Part shown: positions 37,801-43,555 of the stretch, piece by piece
Numbering within the stretch: position 1 is the stretch's first letter
Layout of the letters: each line of letters opens with the position of its first letter
Program-made: the position numbers and the translations under genes
The notes under the pieces: generated by a model
Told to the model about the DNA's origin: nothing
The model's input: the letters and a program-made list of their open reading frames with translations, nothing else
Database searches by the model: none
Assembly: GCA_964019695.1 (NCBI GenBank)
Contig: OZ026522.1
Span: 18,412,687-18,476,686, forward strand
From: Loripinus fragilis
Lineage: Eukaryota > Mollusca > Bivalvia > Lucinida > Lucinidae
DNA length: 64,000 nucleotides
Reading direction: 5' to 3'

Positions 37801-39126
37801 CAGCCTCATTTTCAATTTTGTCGAGAGTGTCAGAATTGTATGCTGCACAGCCGTCCCAAATAATGGGGGCATACTCTAACACAGGCAAGAGATAAGAAAT
37901 TATTTAATTAAGAGAGTTCTGACTGAACGAGAATTTTAGTTTTCGCATAATGCCTAAGATGTGTGCTGCAGAATTTTTAACATTGTGTATATGATCGATC
38001 TATTTGCCATCGAAAGATAGTGTTTGACCTAGGTGTTTATGGCTTCCTACAAAGTTTATATGTGTTTTTCTCAAATTAAAGGAGAGGCATGTGGTCACAA
38101 TTTCTCAAGATAAATAAAACAGCCTCAGCTTTGGAAGGATTGAATGTTATATGCCACTGTTTAGCCCATTGTGACAAAAGTGCAGATAGTCTCAATAGCC
38201 TACCACAGAATACTGCATATGTGCGGTTTAGTAAATACCTCATCTATACCTGTTTATAAGAAATATAGAATCGCCTCATTACTATGCGTCTTCGAAACGA
38301 CAGAACATGAGCATTTACAATACGGGATAGATGGAACATAAAACACATACCCGAGTTATGTCCATCTTTGATCTTGTCACTGAAAAAGTAACTGAATTTT
38401 CCATTGTGTATCCTCCAATGACCACTGAATCTGTAGCCACATGTTGATCCATTAGTGAAAGAACACGATCCTTGTTGAAGAACGTCACTTCCCGTGGGAG
38501 CATCACAGGTTAACACTATATCAATGAATGCTGCACCTTGAATAGAAATTAGAAATGTTTATTATAAGAATGGATTGAGCCGCGATATGAGATTTCAAAC
38601 ATTGTGGTATGTGCGACCAGAAAAGGCCCAGACCAGCCTGCGCATGCGCGCAGTCTGATCGGAGCCTTTGCTTGTCGCTTGAATATCCTTAAGCTACTGG
38701 CTGGACACCATTTGGAGTTTCTAAGCTTGACAGGAGGCTGCACAGGCTTGTCTGAGACTACACTTGTCAAAATGCCACATTGTAGGAAATCACATGTCAA
38801 TGCTTTCTTTTTGTTTTGACCAGGTTGTTCGGAATAAGGTACTTGAACTTCTCTAATTGGACCAGCACCCACGATTTCAGTATCAATTGCATAAGCGAGC
38901 AACAAAGGCTCAAGCGAGGCTGCACTTATGATAGATTAATATATGTACATGATGTTATTCCAAACACAGCCGTGACACTTTGTTATTAAAATAAAACTTA
39001 ACTTTATTGACATGTGCCCATGTGGATTCACAATAATACTCAATGAACCTCGGTACTCCCTTTGCAGAAATAATAATTTTACTTACAAACGAGAAGTATC
39101 AAAATCATTTTCCGTAATGTTGTCAT
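5791..39126 (-). CDS. Partial gene: secreted MAM-domain, mucin-like protein (3' end outside window)
   Basis: This gene-level entry joins exons 39126-39087, 38530-38351, 34394-34138, 31317-31248, possibly 6561-6460, and 6000-5791 on the minus strand. All junctions use GT-AG and the phases agree (1, 1, 0, 1, then 1-1 exons), which is strong support for the first four exons. The product starts with a signal peptide, carries one MAM domain (about residues 36-185), then Thr-rich sequence expected to be O-glycosylated. MAM domains act in adhesion outside the cell. No stop codon was found, so the gene should run past the left edge. The neighbouring gene on the same strand has a Thr-rich exon followed by a ZP domain, so I infer that this one ends in a ZP domain too. 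The link between exon 4 and the Thr-rich exon spans 25 kb and rests on phase, strand and order only. Confidence 0.6.
6460..6561 (-). CDS. Candidate mucin-like exon of the MAM gene
   Basis: A 102-base open stretch, phase 1 at both ends, with a strong AG|GTGAGC donor at 6460/6459 and a weak acceptor (CCACAAG) above 6561. It would encode GADTQKQF, then a Ser/Thr-richer part (YQTSTHRTMLQTTYS) and end SSRL. Phase suits both the exon before it (exon 4) and the Thr-rich exon after it. Against it: poor polypyrimidine tract and modest Thr content. A foldback transposon begins only 20 bases upstream of the exon and may have replaced its original acceptor region. Confidence 0.3.
6581..8893. mobile_element. 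CpG-rich foldback transposon FB1
   Basis: The ends TTCGACGTCACCTGAACGT (6581) and its inverse (ending 8893) are near-perfect inverted repeats. The left arm (6600-7890) holds about four tandem units of 270-310 bases, marked by GTGATTCCTAAACGTGACCG at about 7156, 7440 and 7710; the right arm (8430-8880) holds about 1.7 units of the same sequence inverted. The centre (7890-8400) is unrelated and non-coding. Arms made of tandem subrepeats are the hallmark of foldback elements. No transposase and no convincing target duplication were seen. Confidence 0.75.
9075..9360 (+). repeat. Dispersed repeat family A, copy 1
   Basis: Begins near GATCAGGAATTGATACAATC, contains GCCAAGAGGTCAGCCCTTTC and CCAGCAGGCGACC, and ends GGGCTTAAACCGGTTTCA. 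Seven copies lie in this window, in both directions. A SINE follows directly. Confidence 0.8.
9361..9540 (+). mobile_element. tRNA-derived SINE, truncated head
   Basis: GTTCGAGCCCCACC is a tRNA-type B box; the A box is missing, the SINE starting next to a family A repeat. The body (CACTTTATCATCG, GTAAAGAATCAAACCAAA) matches the SINEs at 14571, 48276 and 60890. Transcribed by RNA polymerase III when intact. Confidence 0.65.
9541..10299. other. No gene seen
   Basis: Intronic sequence with short open stretches only (9756-9938, 9990-10202), none with recognisable features. Confidence 0.4.
10300..10380. repeat. Compound GATA/GACA/GGAT microsatellite
   Basis: GATA-type repeats with embedded GGAT and GACA blocks; read on the minus strand the order is CTAT, CTGT, CCAT, CTGT, CTAT, like the longer ladders at 34697 and 46863. 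Confidence 0.75.
10607..10850 (+). mobile_element. SINE of a second type
   Basis: A degenerate tRNA-like start (GTTCCTAGTTCGATCCTGGG) followed by CATATGGCCTCAGCTGTTAATGAGACGTTAAAC, split here as CATATGGCCTCAGCTG and GAGACGTTAAAC, then the same tail as the other SINEs (TTGACTGGGACGTGAAGAAT). The copy at 41571-41710 shares the central block. Confidence 0.6.
11047..14219. mobile_element. Candidate 3.2 kb DNA transposon with 23-bp terminal inverted repeats
   Basis: CCATTCTCACGTAGAATTGC plus CAA at 11047-11069 is repeated exactly, inverted, at 14197-14219. The inside is AT-rich and holds short open stretches (11937-12233, 98 codons; 12554-12739) without recognisable domains, and three scattered copies of CTCGTAAAT between 13440 and 13850. 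The ends next to the inverted repeat show no clear target duplication. Either a decayed autonomous element or a large non-autonomous one. Confidence 0.55.
14571..14765 (+). mobile_element. tRNA-derived SINE with intact A and B boxes
   Basis: TGGCTCTGTGGTAGAGCGC (A box) and GCTCGAGCCTCACC (B box), then the shared body (CACTTTATCAC, AATACCAGTATGTCCCG, GACTAGAGTGTAAAGAAT) and an A-rich tail. Same family as the copies at 9361, 34515, 48276 and 60890. Confidence 0.85.
14790..16870. repeat. Satellite-like tandem array, unit about 105 bp
   Basis: About 19 diverged units, each with TTTCCAGCAAGTTTTTCTC, ACGTGTCCAGACTGAAAACC, CAACGACAACGTCTTGAC and GGCGTCGTACATTATGATA. Spacings of the CAGCAAG marker are 103-106 bases in the best part (16021, 16126, 16229, 16337, 16443). 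Most units carry the hexamer CACGTG. A poly-T tract splits the array near 15809. Minus-strand open stretches in it are artefacts of repeat translation. Confidence 0.9.
16880..18029. other. No gene seen
   Basis: Intronic AT-rich sequence with a G tract near 17077. Nothing recognisable on either strand. Confidence 0.4.
18030..18390. repeat. Two diverged tandem copies of a dispersed repeat
   Basis: CTTAAGCCGGTGCTAAGGG...TTTTCCAGATTATTTAG at 18037-18120 recurs at 18243-18387. The second copy also holds a small hairpin, CAGACTCAATAAAACCGAGTCTG (18302-18324), a feature I associate with bivalve interspersed repeats. Confidence 0.55.
18391..18600 (+). repeat. Interspersed repeat family D, copy 1
   Basis: GCTAACCCTTGCACCGG, TATGGTGTATCTGAAACCA and AGCCCAGCAAGAACATG match the reverse strand of 31060-31240. 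The minus-strand 61-codon open stretch here is part of the repeat. Confidence 0.65.
18601..20628. other. No gene seen; repeat fragments
   Basis: AT-rich intronic sequence. A fragment at 19435-19540 (minus) shares CACTCTTATCTGGAGG and ACCCACAACAAATG with 27755-27905. A fragment near 19740-19815 resembles family D (CCGTATACCTTTCGGGTGCA). No coding signal. Confidence 0.45.
20629..21470 (-). mobile_element. 842-bp MITE family M9, copy 1
   Basis: Inverted ends TATACTGAAGGACT (20629) and AGTCCTTCAGTATA (ending 21470). The interior matches 55453-56263 in the opposite direction over its whole length (for example GTCGCGATACTTT / CGCGACATGCG, CACAGCGTTTTGATTTTC). TA-type target site is possible. No transposase. 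Confidence 0.8.
21600..21915 (-). repeat. Dispersed repeat family A, copy 2 (reverse)
   Basis: GTGTCTTGATCCACATCTGA, AAACCGATTTAAGCCCTCC, GGGAAAGAGCTGGCCTCTTG and GTATCGATTCCTGATCTTTG define the copy. Confidence 0.8.
21916..22439. other. No gene seen
   Basis: Intronic AT-rich sequence with no recognised feature. Confidence 0.4.
22440..23260. repeat. Tandem duplication, spacing about 510 bp
   Basis: Segments 22440-22750 and 22950-23255 share CTTGCAAGGA, CTGTTACAT-CGTTACCCC, CAGATATGGACCT-TGAAAACAAA and TATAGT-TGTCTTA. Non-coding. Confidence 0.65.
23490..24600. repeat. Tandem duplication split by a MITE
   Basis: 23490-23712 and 24335-24560 share ATACAGATACTC-GAAATA, AACGTATA-AA, TTTATAAAAT and AAACCTGTG. 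The element 23717-24232 separates the copies. Confidence 0.6.
23717..24232. mobile_element. 516-bp MITE with TTAA target duplications
   Basis: TTAA 23717-23720 then AGGGGACGGCAACCCT, and AGGGTTGCCGTCTCCT then TTAA 24229-24232. The inverted homology continues inward for over 100 bases (ATGAATTTTGATAC / GTATCAAAATTCAT). Non-coding. Confidence 0.85.
25465..27102. mobile_element. CpG-rich foldback element FB2
   Basis: Ends TAAAGCCCCTATCTCACTGG (25465) and CCAGTGAGATACTAGCTTTA (ending 27102) are inverted with three mismatches. Arms are dense in TCGCGA, TCGCAC and GTCGCC words, for example repeated TGTCGCACGAATGTCGC at 26878-26910. The middle (25940-26260) is a separate tandem of about three 110-base units marked by CTATCTGAGA-GATAGTT. 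Overlapping open stretches on both strands (26690-27005) arise from the palindromic words. Confidence 0.65.
27180..27720. repeat. Decayed tRNA-SINE-like segments inside the TTAA element
   Basis: 27200-27310 reads, on the minus strand, TGGCTCAGTGGTAGAGTGCT with a weak B box; 27630-27690 reads GTAGAGCGTTAGACTGGGG with GGGTTGCTAGTTCAAGACTC on the plus strand. Both recur in copy 1 (2640-2710, 3005-3050), so they belong to the element. Not tRNA genes. Confidence 0.5.
27740..27910. repeat. Interspersed repeat fragment (GCTCAAAAGAACCG)
   Basis: TTTTGGTGCTCAAAAGAACCG and CTTATCTGGAGGCC occur also at 12553 and 34020-34100, and in reverse at 19435-19540. Confidence 0.5.
27911..28654. other. No gene seen
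   Basis: Inside TTAA copy 2. A minus-strand open stretch at 27980-28165 has no recognisable feature. Confidence 0.4.
28655..28985 (+). repeat. Dispersed repeat family A, copy 3
   Basis: GATATCAGGAATC-like start (ATCAGGAATCAACACAATCA), GCCAAGAGGTCAGCCCTTTC, AAATGATCCACAAAAGAAGC, GATGTGGATCAAGACAC at the end. Confidence 0.8.
28986..29185 (-). repeat. Dispersed repeat unit B
   Basis: GACTTAAAGACTTACCTATTG, GATGAGATGGTAGGGGTCTG and GGAGATGATGCATTGATGAG match 42275-42490 and, in part, 48750-48870, where B sits directly before family A. Here it is flanked on both sides by A copies running the other way. Confidence 0.65.
29186..29440 (+). repeat. Dispersed repeat family A, copy 4 (diverged)
   Basis: TCAAAGATCAGGAAATTTTA, CAAGAGGTCAACCCCTCC, AAAGAAGCATTGGCGCC and GGAACGGCCAGTAAAAT define a diverged copy. 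Confidence 0.65.
29466..30392. mobile_element. 927-bp inverted-repeat element with a 147-codon ORF
   Basis: ATATACTTAAGGCCAAAAGT at 29466 is inverted at 30373-30392 (one mismatch), and the match extends inward through AACTTTACACT. The only long open stretch, 29635-30078, predicts 147 residues beginning MKEARGQNKL. I recognise no domain, zinc motif or catalytic residues in it. It could be chance, a MITE-borne ORF, or a transposase remnant; I do not call it a gene. Confidence 0.65.
30648..31059. other. No gene seen
   Basis: Intronic AT-rich sequence of the MAM gene. Open stretches 30554-30865 (plus) and 30664-30858 (minus) show no recognisable features. Confidence 0.4.
31060..31240 (-). repeat. 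Interspersed repeat family D, copy 2
   Basis: Reverse match of 18391-18600 (TTCTTGCTGGGCTT, TGGTTTCAGATACACCATAG, GCAAGGGTTAGCATTTTA). Ends about 10 bases from the splice donor of MAM exon 4. Confidence 0.65.
31248..31317 (-). CDS. MAM gene exon 4: end of MAM domain
   Basis: A small 70-base exon with a good acceptor (TTCTTTTTCTCTAG) and a GTAAAC donor. It encodes IEFQSQLEGF followed by QTVAVDDIILGKQ. The VAVDDI run is the standard closing motif of MAM domains (usually G-D-I-A-L-D-D-I). It enters in phase 0, as exon 3 requires, and leaves in phase 1. The domain's last cysteine is missing and should sit at the start of the next exon. An interspersed repeat begins about 20 bases past its donor. 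Confidence 0.75.
31620..31720. repeat. Interspersed repeat family E, copy 1
   Basis: CACCATTCCTTCGTTACATA, CATATCAAAGAAACACAG and GCTATTCTCT recur at 33355-33460 and 45180-45265. Adjoins hairpin MITE H2. Confidence 0.6.
31728..31838. mobile_element. Hairpin MITE family H2, copy 1
   Basis: GGATCACCATTTGGCATCAC and its inverse GTGATGACAAACAGTGATCC surround GAGGATTGCCGA; outer parts AAATTCCGT and GGGACGGATTTTTCTACCCA extend the palindrome. Another copy abuts the ZP gene exon at 59850 and a half copy lies at 59340-59410. Confidence 0.7.
31839..33354. other. No gene seen; intron 3 of the MAM gene
   Basis: AT-rich. A 113-codon minus-strand open stretch at 32867-33208 lacks splice logic and domains. 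Confidence 0.4.
33355..33460. repeat. Interspersed repeat family E, copy 2
   Basis: GGACTCGTTGTTTACAGAATCA, split here as GGACTCGTTG and TTTACAGAATCA, then CATATCAAGGAAACACA and GCTATTCTCTATATA; closest to 45190-45265. Confidence 0.6.
34138..34394 (-). CDS. MAM gene exon 3: middle of MAM domain
   Basis: The acceptor TTTCAG (ending at 34395) and donor GTTAGT (34137-34132) bound a 257-base exon that enters in phase 1 and leaves in phase 0. The product reads GNTDHHYALLDIA, then SYCLSFWYQISG with the third MAM cysteine and the usual C-L-x-F-W-Y core, then VTLHK and RWIQVTADI, matching the beta-strands before the end of the domain. Joining to exon 2 restores an uninterrupted frame across D-G-H-N-S-G/G-N-T. 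This is the clearest protein-coding match in the left half of the window. Confidence 0.85.
34515..34697 (-). mobile_element. tRNA-derived SINE (reverse)
   Basis: On the minus strand the A box TCAGTGGTAGAGTG and a weak B box (GAGTTCGAAACTC) precede the usual body (GTCCTTGAGCAAGACAC, TTAGTACTTGTTCAACCCAGG). Its 5' end directly joins the tetranucleotide ladder at 34697. Confidence 0.75.
34697..34822. repeat. Compound tetranucleotide microsatellite
   Basis: Order on the plus strand: CTAT x4, CTGT, CCGT several times, CCAT x4-5, then CTAT about 17 times. The same order of variants as at 46863-47322. Confidence 0.9.
34823..35339. other. No gene seen
   Basis: Two loosely repeated blocks (AGCATAATGATTG-TTT near 35040; AGCACAATGATTGTTCC near 35197, with CTTACGGCTCTTAAAGAGAACTCC, split as CTTACGGCTC and TTAAAGAGAACTCC). 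Related wording at 5640-5700. Non-coding repeat remnants. Confidence 0.4.
35340..36108. mobile_element. CGTA-rich foldback-like element FB3
   Basis: Starts AAGGCCCTGTCACACTGC. Two units about 255 bases apart (35430 and 35686) share AAGTTAT-CATACGTTA, CAACGTATG-GGACGTATG and AAGTACGTTGGTGTA. Beyond 35930 similar words run inverted (TTTTTCATAAGTC against GACTTATGAAAAA at 35380). A degenerate right end TGGCATGTCAGGC is at 36093-36105. Non-coding. Confidence 0.55.
36120..36440. repeat. Short tandem repeat, unit about 17-20 bp
   Basis: About 12 variants of GGACTAAAAATATATTTGTG. The 67-codon open stretch over it is simple sequence. Confidence 0.8.
36780..37140. repeat. Two diverged tandem repeats resembling reversed SINE heads
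   Basis: CCCTGGGTAGTAAAAAGTACC...GGGAATCGAAACTGCGACCCC and CCTAGGTAGTAACCAGTACC...GGAATAGAACCTGCGACCC, about 195 bases apart. The final words look like an inverted tRNA B box (GGTTCGAATCC type). Confidence 0.5.
37141..37648. other. No gene seen
   Basis: AT-rich intron 2 sequence of the MAM gene. Confidence 0.4.
37649..38200 (-). pseudogene. Jockey/CR1-like LINE reverse transcriptase remnant
   Basis: The minus strand reads, in order, QWAKQWHITFNPSKAEAVLF, HKHLGQTLSFDGK, MRKLKFS, LPVLEYAPIIWDGC, NEAARIVTGLTRSVSL and LTERRKQQKLSFMFK. These are the late RT and thumb motifs of jockey/CR1-type non-LTR retrotransposons. Stops (near 37989 and 37905) and a frame change break it; the catalytic YADD part and endonuclease are absent, as expected from 5' truncation and decay. 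It lies in intron 2 of the MAM gene, on the same strand. Confidence 0.85.
38351..38530 (-). CDS. MAM gene exon 2: signal peptide end and first half of MAM domain
   Basis: The acceptor GCAG lies just above 38530 and the donor is GTATGT (38350-38345). The 180-base exon is phase 1 at both ends. It encodes the opening of a MAM domain: GSCSFTNGSTCGY holds the first two domain cysteines, followed by an aromatic- and Gly-rich stretch ending in DGHNSG. MAM domains usually open with a C-x-FE/FT-x-C-x-W/Y pattern of this sort. A Cys 13 residues before the domain (TCDAP) may pair with a late cysteine not seen here. The intron on the upstream side carries a MITE, that on the downstream side a LINE fragment. 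Confidence 0.8.
38574..38805 (+). mobile_element. MITE family M1, copy 1
   Basis: GAGCCGCGATATGAGATTTC at the left and GAAATCACATGTCA at the right, with CAGCCTGCGCATGCGCGCAG and TTTGGAGTTTCTAAGCTTG inside. Two more copies at 44893 and 58930. Lies in intron 1 of the MAM gene. Confidence 0.8.
39087..39126 (-). CDS. MAM gene exon 1: start codon and signal peptide
   Basis: The exon encodes MTTLRKMILILLV and ends after the first base of the next codon (phase 1) at a canonical GTAAGT donor (39086-39081). Together with the first residues of exon 2 (SFIDIVLTC) it makes a typical signal peptide: basic start (R5, K6), hydrophobic core, cleavage expected near residue 20. The ATG has a G at -3. The segment is too short for ordinary ORF searches and was found by walking upstream from the MAM exon. 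Confidence 0.7.
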
Positions 39127-39754
39127 AACTTCCGGCTCCTAATCTCAAACTCTATCTTTATTAAGACTGAAACCAACACGTTTATCAGTGATTTTTAATA
39201 TACTATGCAAAATAAATTTAGCAACTGTTTTGTATGGGTGAGCCCATTCACATCAGATTTCAAGTTACATTTTTGTCATGAAGATACAAACGCCGATCAT
39301 CTGACAAGAATTTCAATTTAAAAATACAGAATTACCAAACACAGTGGCGGTGCCAAAGTGACGTTACATTTTTAAGACTTACGTGTACCGTGAGCATTTC
39401 TGATCGTTGTGGGAAAGCATAATTGTTTTCAAGCGATTGTTTGTTCACTGAAAAATTAAACACGCACTGCAATTTGCTTAATTTTCTTCGAGATTTGAAC
39501 AACCAAGTTTTCACAATTTGACGTATAAATGCTTTTGCGTTATCGCCTTTAAACGGTTTTTCTAGTCGGAAATTCTCAAATCACATTAATAAGTATAACT
39601 TTTTGATGTATTTCAACAAATTCAGACAAATAATGTTGAATGAAATATCTCTATGGCGATAGAGCACGAGCCAAAAGATACAATATGACGTCACCACTAT
39701 CCCACAAACGCACCGCACCATTTAGATGAGCTAACAGTGTAAGCCTATGTTATC
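39127..39754. other. Upstream region of the MAM gene
   Basis: Apart from the putative core promoter next to the gene, AT-rich sequence without recognised elements. Confidence 0.4.
39161..39202 (-). promoter_or_regulatory. Putative core promoter (TATA-like plus initiator)
   Basis: On the minus strand TATATTAAAA runs from 39202 to 39193, and an initiator-like TTTCAGTC places a possible start site at A 39168, about 34 bases downstream. The ATG follows 42 bases later at 39126. Spacing fits a TATA-Inr promoter, but both motifs are short and could occur by chance in AT-rich DNA. Confidence 0.35.
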
Positions 39755-40542
39755 TATACTCAACTACAAAAGAAACCCATTAGTTACTTTTAGGGCAATT
39801 TTGGTAAAATAATTAAGAAATCAAAATATATTTTATACCATATTCTTTAACAATCAATTATGCATCAACTTATTGAATAATGTAACAGTTTTACTTAAAC
39901 CCGTTCATGCTGTATGCCAGTGTATAGACAAGGGTTATTTTTAAAAATGATAAGTTTCAGACAATTGGTTTTCACGCGAGTTCTAGTCTTAATCAGTTCA
40001 CTTCGTCCAATAACCGGTATGTCTCTCTCTGACGAGACAATCAAGTGTGTACAGAAGCCAAAACAAACCGCGCACATTTGGTAAGCCGGAATTTGAATAT
40101 GATAGAGCAGTTGTTGGATGAGCTCTAGCGATGCATCTGGGATTGTTCGGAATCTTCATTTCTCTCCATTTAGAAAGGGCGTGAATTCCCAAGGACATTG
40201 TGCGGCGTGACATGCTTTGGTTCGACCTTGTTATGAGGCAGTTATTGCTGCAGCAGAGGTTCATGTCTGTTTTTGGATGAATTTAACTCAAGTGAACTGA
40301 TTTAGACGAGAACGAGATTTTCATTCTCAAGTGAAAAACTTCATTCATTTTTGTTAATGACCCCTTGTATAAGCACTGGCTAATAACATGAACAAATCTA
40401 AGTAAAACTGTTACATTATTCAATGAAATGATGCAGAACTGATTGCCACGGAATATGGCATAAATATATTTTCATTTCTTAATTTTGATTTCCATAATTG
40501 CCCCGAGAAGTGACTGATGGGTTTCTTTGTAGTTGAGTATAT
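39755..40542. mobile_element. Palindromic element with about 260-bp inverted arms
   Basis: TATACTCAACTACAAAAGAAA at the left (39755) is inverted at the right (ending 40542). The arms (to about 40010 and from about 40280) share ATTGAATAATGTAACAG, TTTTACTTA and ATCAGTTCACTT. The spacer of about 270 bases is unrelated and non-coding. Located about 630 bases upstream of the MAM gene start. Confidence 0.75.
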
Positions 40543-40814
40543 ATAAACTGATTCTCTGTTTACTTGAAACACCACTTATTATAGAACTTTAATTACTGCA
40601 AAGGCGGCACCTCATGAATTTGTAATTAGGACTGATCTACCTTAAACATAGGCAAAAGCTGAAAATGAGGCGTGGTTTTATTCAAAAGTAACTGTTGCAA
40701 GCTGTGTCATTACCGCAGTAAAGACGCAAAACATATTATTGAATCCTTAAAACGCCAGCAAAGTGACTGCATCTATACTGTCAGTTTATTGGTTAACATA
40801 AGTATAGAGACAAA

Positions 40815-40880
40815 CAGTGTGGACCCAGATCAGACGGCTCCCACTGGAGCCATCTAGATCTGGGTCCACAGTGTTTGTCA
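40815..40880. repeat. Hairpin repeat (TGGACCCAGATC)
   Basis: TGGACCCAGATCAGACGGCT and its inverse AGCCATCTAGATCTGGGTCCA (21 bases, here AGCCATCTAG plus ATCTGGGTCCA) nearly touch. A related hairpin lies at 50255-50305 and a fragment at 57845-57880. Confidence 0.65.
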
Positions 40881-41570
40881 AAGTGGCTCCAAACGACAAA
40901 AGCAGACAATCTTCGCTGTATTGGCGTGCTCTAAGGGTTAATAAATGTTAATAATTACTTACTTTAATCAATGCGCGTGTGTATAAACGGCCAGGATTTT
41001 CATGAAATGCATGCATGTTTGCGCGGCTCAAACAACTTAATAACTCTTTACCAAATAAGAAAGAACCTTGATTTCCCTTCTTGAGCAAACGAAATAACCG
41101 AGCTACGCCCAGATATGAATATTAAAGTTGCCGCCTTACCAGGTAATACCATTAGAAGTTTTATCAAATGATGACTAAGTTATGACGTCACGGAAGACAG
41201 CTTAAAGTTTCAGCATAAACTCTCACATCTGTCATATAAACAATAGCTTTTATAGGCCTTTGATGCATGAGGAAGATAAAAGACCACCAAACGAGAATCC
41301 ACACGGTTATCATTTTAGCATTTCTTACAACTGATGTGAATTTTGCTGACGGACCCCCTTTGGAATAGTTGCTCTTCCCAAATGCAAATCTAAAGGATGG
41401 CGTCTGTTAATTCATGGTTCCATTTGCCTAAACACCTGTTCTGACCATTAGCATTGAAATTATTCTATGATGCACCCAGATGAGCAAAAGAAGACGTAAA
41501 ACATAAGAAATTGCTAAATACATTGTGCATAGTATATAAATAAAACAACACTGTATTAAAGAAGCCGCCA
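40881..41570. other. No gene seen; intergenic
   Basis: No coding or repeat signal recognised. Confidence 0.4.
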
Positions 41571-41710
41571 TGGCGTAGGTAAAAAGCCACTTGCCTTGTA
41601 AACCAGGGGTCTTAGGTTCGCTCTTCGGCTTCATCAGTCTGTTTGGCGAGACTTTAAACTGTGGTCCGTCTCCATATGACCTGAGCTGTTGGTGGGACGA
41701 AAAACACAAA
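41571..41710 (+). mobile_element. SINE fragment of the second type
   Basis: GTTCGCTCTTCGGC in place of a B box and CCATATGACCTGAGCTGTTG, GGGACGAAAAAC, as in the copy at 10607-10850. Confidence 0.5.
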
Positions 41711-42274
41711 CACGAGAAACAAAGAAACACTGTATTGAGTGGCTACCATACAAAACAAAAGCAACCAGTAAGCCGCGTAGTGCTTTCCATTTTCCTGCAA
41801 GTGCACACTGTCACGGAAACTTTACCTCATATAAGCCGAGTGGTCTTGCCTACCCTTATGAGAAAGTGAAATCATTTCCAATTTAAGTGCTTTTTTTATT
41901 TTGTTTAATCTAAACTTTTATTAGAGCATTATATTATGGAAGCAAACAGTTTAGATAAGACGATTGTTACTATTAACAAACAGCAACAAGAAATATCTTT
42001 AAAAAAATATTTGGCATTGAAATTGGAAAAGTTTTTAAAATTGATTTTAATGTTATTGAAGCCAAGAGAAAGTGGCTATAAAATAATTTCCAAAGATCAA
42101 GGTTGACATTTGAGCTTTCAACCAAGGTCACTAATATTGTAGCCCCATCAATAAATCAAAACATATTTTTCTCAGAAATCATTTGGCCAATAGCAAATGT
42201 TGCGAGAAATGTTAAATTTGTGAGACACCTGTTTTATATAAGCACAAAAGGTCAAGCTGACCTCATATTCTATG
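41711..42274. other. No gene seen; intergenic
   Basis: Short open stretches only, overlapping on different frames; no recognisable features. Confidence 0.4.
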
Positions 42275-42760
42275 ACGGTTCCGACTTAAGACTTATCTAT
42301 CGATGAGATGGTAGGGGTCTGGTGCTTTAGCTGTTGTCAGGCCCACCAGGGTTTACCTGTTGGATTTCTTTTGCTCTGGTATTCAGTTTTATTTACTGTT
42401 GAGTCCTTATATTTGCTTTATCCCATTTTTATATCTTGATTTATATGTTCTAGAAGATGATGCATAGATAAGGTAGGAGCCTTTCATGCAAGCCAAACAT
42501 CTATGTGTCTTGATCCACATCTGAACTAACCAAGGCGGTGCTTCTTTTTTGGATCATTTATATTATTTCTGTCTTTTTTTTTGTTACTATGCCTTCGTGC
42601 GCGTCCATTTATTGATGCCTTGTGATCGTCCTGCTGGGAAAGGGCTTACCTCTTGGCTCTCGTTTGTGATATCTGATTTTGAAGTTGACACTTTCCCATT
42701 GGTATCCTGTGTCAGGTTTGGTGCTGGATTGTATCGATTCCTGATCTTTTCCCTCTTTCA
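42275..42760 (-). repeat. Dispersed repeats B plus A (reverse)
   Basis: B unit 42275-42490 (GACTTAAGACTTATCTATCG, GGTAGGGGTCTGGTGC) followed by A unit 42490-42760 (GTGTCTTGATCCACATCTGA, GGGAAAGGGCTTACCTCTTG, GTATCGATTCCTGATC). The most complete joint copy here. The 106-codon open stretch is repeat translation. Confidence 0.75.
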
Positions 42761-43282
42761 TACCTTGACCTTTCATCCAAGACCACTCTTTTTAACTACA
42801 TATATGAATCTAAAGATTGATTTCTCAGAAATAACAGGGTTGTTTGGATTTGGAGTATTCAGCAGATAAAACGATATGATATTTGTTTTGGTCACTTCAC
42901 CAAAACGGCCACAGTAGCCGAATATGTTAGAAACAAAATATGCGTAAATAATAAGCCTTTGCTGACCTTGACCTATTTTAACATTATCAAGGAGATTAGA
43001 TGAGCCCTTCAGGACCTTCAGGTCCTCTAATATTTTTCGTTGCTGTATTTAGTCTGGTTGTAGATAATACCACAGTTTATTACAGGCCGCAGAAATAAAC
43101 TACAGTTTACTCCGCCCTTTCCAGTGCTTCACAACCAATCGGTTTGCAAAGAAATTCCAATTTTTGGCCAGCAGCTTAATCACCTATTTTGTCAATATGT
43201 GTAATATCTATTAAGTAGAATCATTAAGTAAATCCGTGAAGTGATCAATGCTGCTATTTTCAATGGGAGGGGAGGAGAAAAC
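42761..43282. other. No gene seen; intergenic
   Basis: No coding or repeat signal recognised. Confidence 0.4.
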
Positions 43283-43405
43283 TATAAGTAGGTCATAGAT
43301 CATATATTACAATTATAAAGAAATTAAGTAGTTCACTCGCTGTGCTCGTTCCCACTTAATTTCTTTATGATTTTAATATATGATCTATGACCTATACGTC
43401 TAGCT
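43283..43405. repeat. Hairpin element, arms about 43 bp
   Basis: ATAGATCATATATTACAATTATAAAG... class palindrome: GGTCATAGATCATATATTA and AAAGAAATTAAGT on the left, ACTTAATTTCTTT and TAATATATGATCTATGACC on the right, around a loop with CTCGCTGTGCTCG. Non-coding, MITE-like. Confidence 0.8.
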
Positions 43406-43555
43406 TATCCTAAGAGTTTCATCAGTTGGTTAGTATCCGGTGCTTGACTTTCGTTAGGCCCATCATGGCTCAACTTATGGCTTTCTTTAGCTTTGATTAT
43501 CTATTTTTCCACGTTTCATCTGATAAGATTGTTTCTCTGAGCTGATACATTGCAT

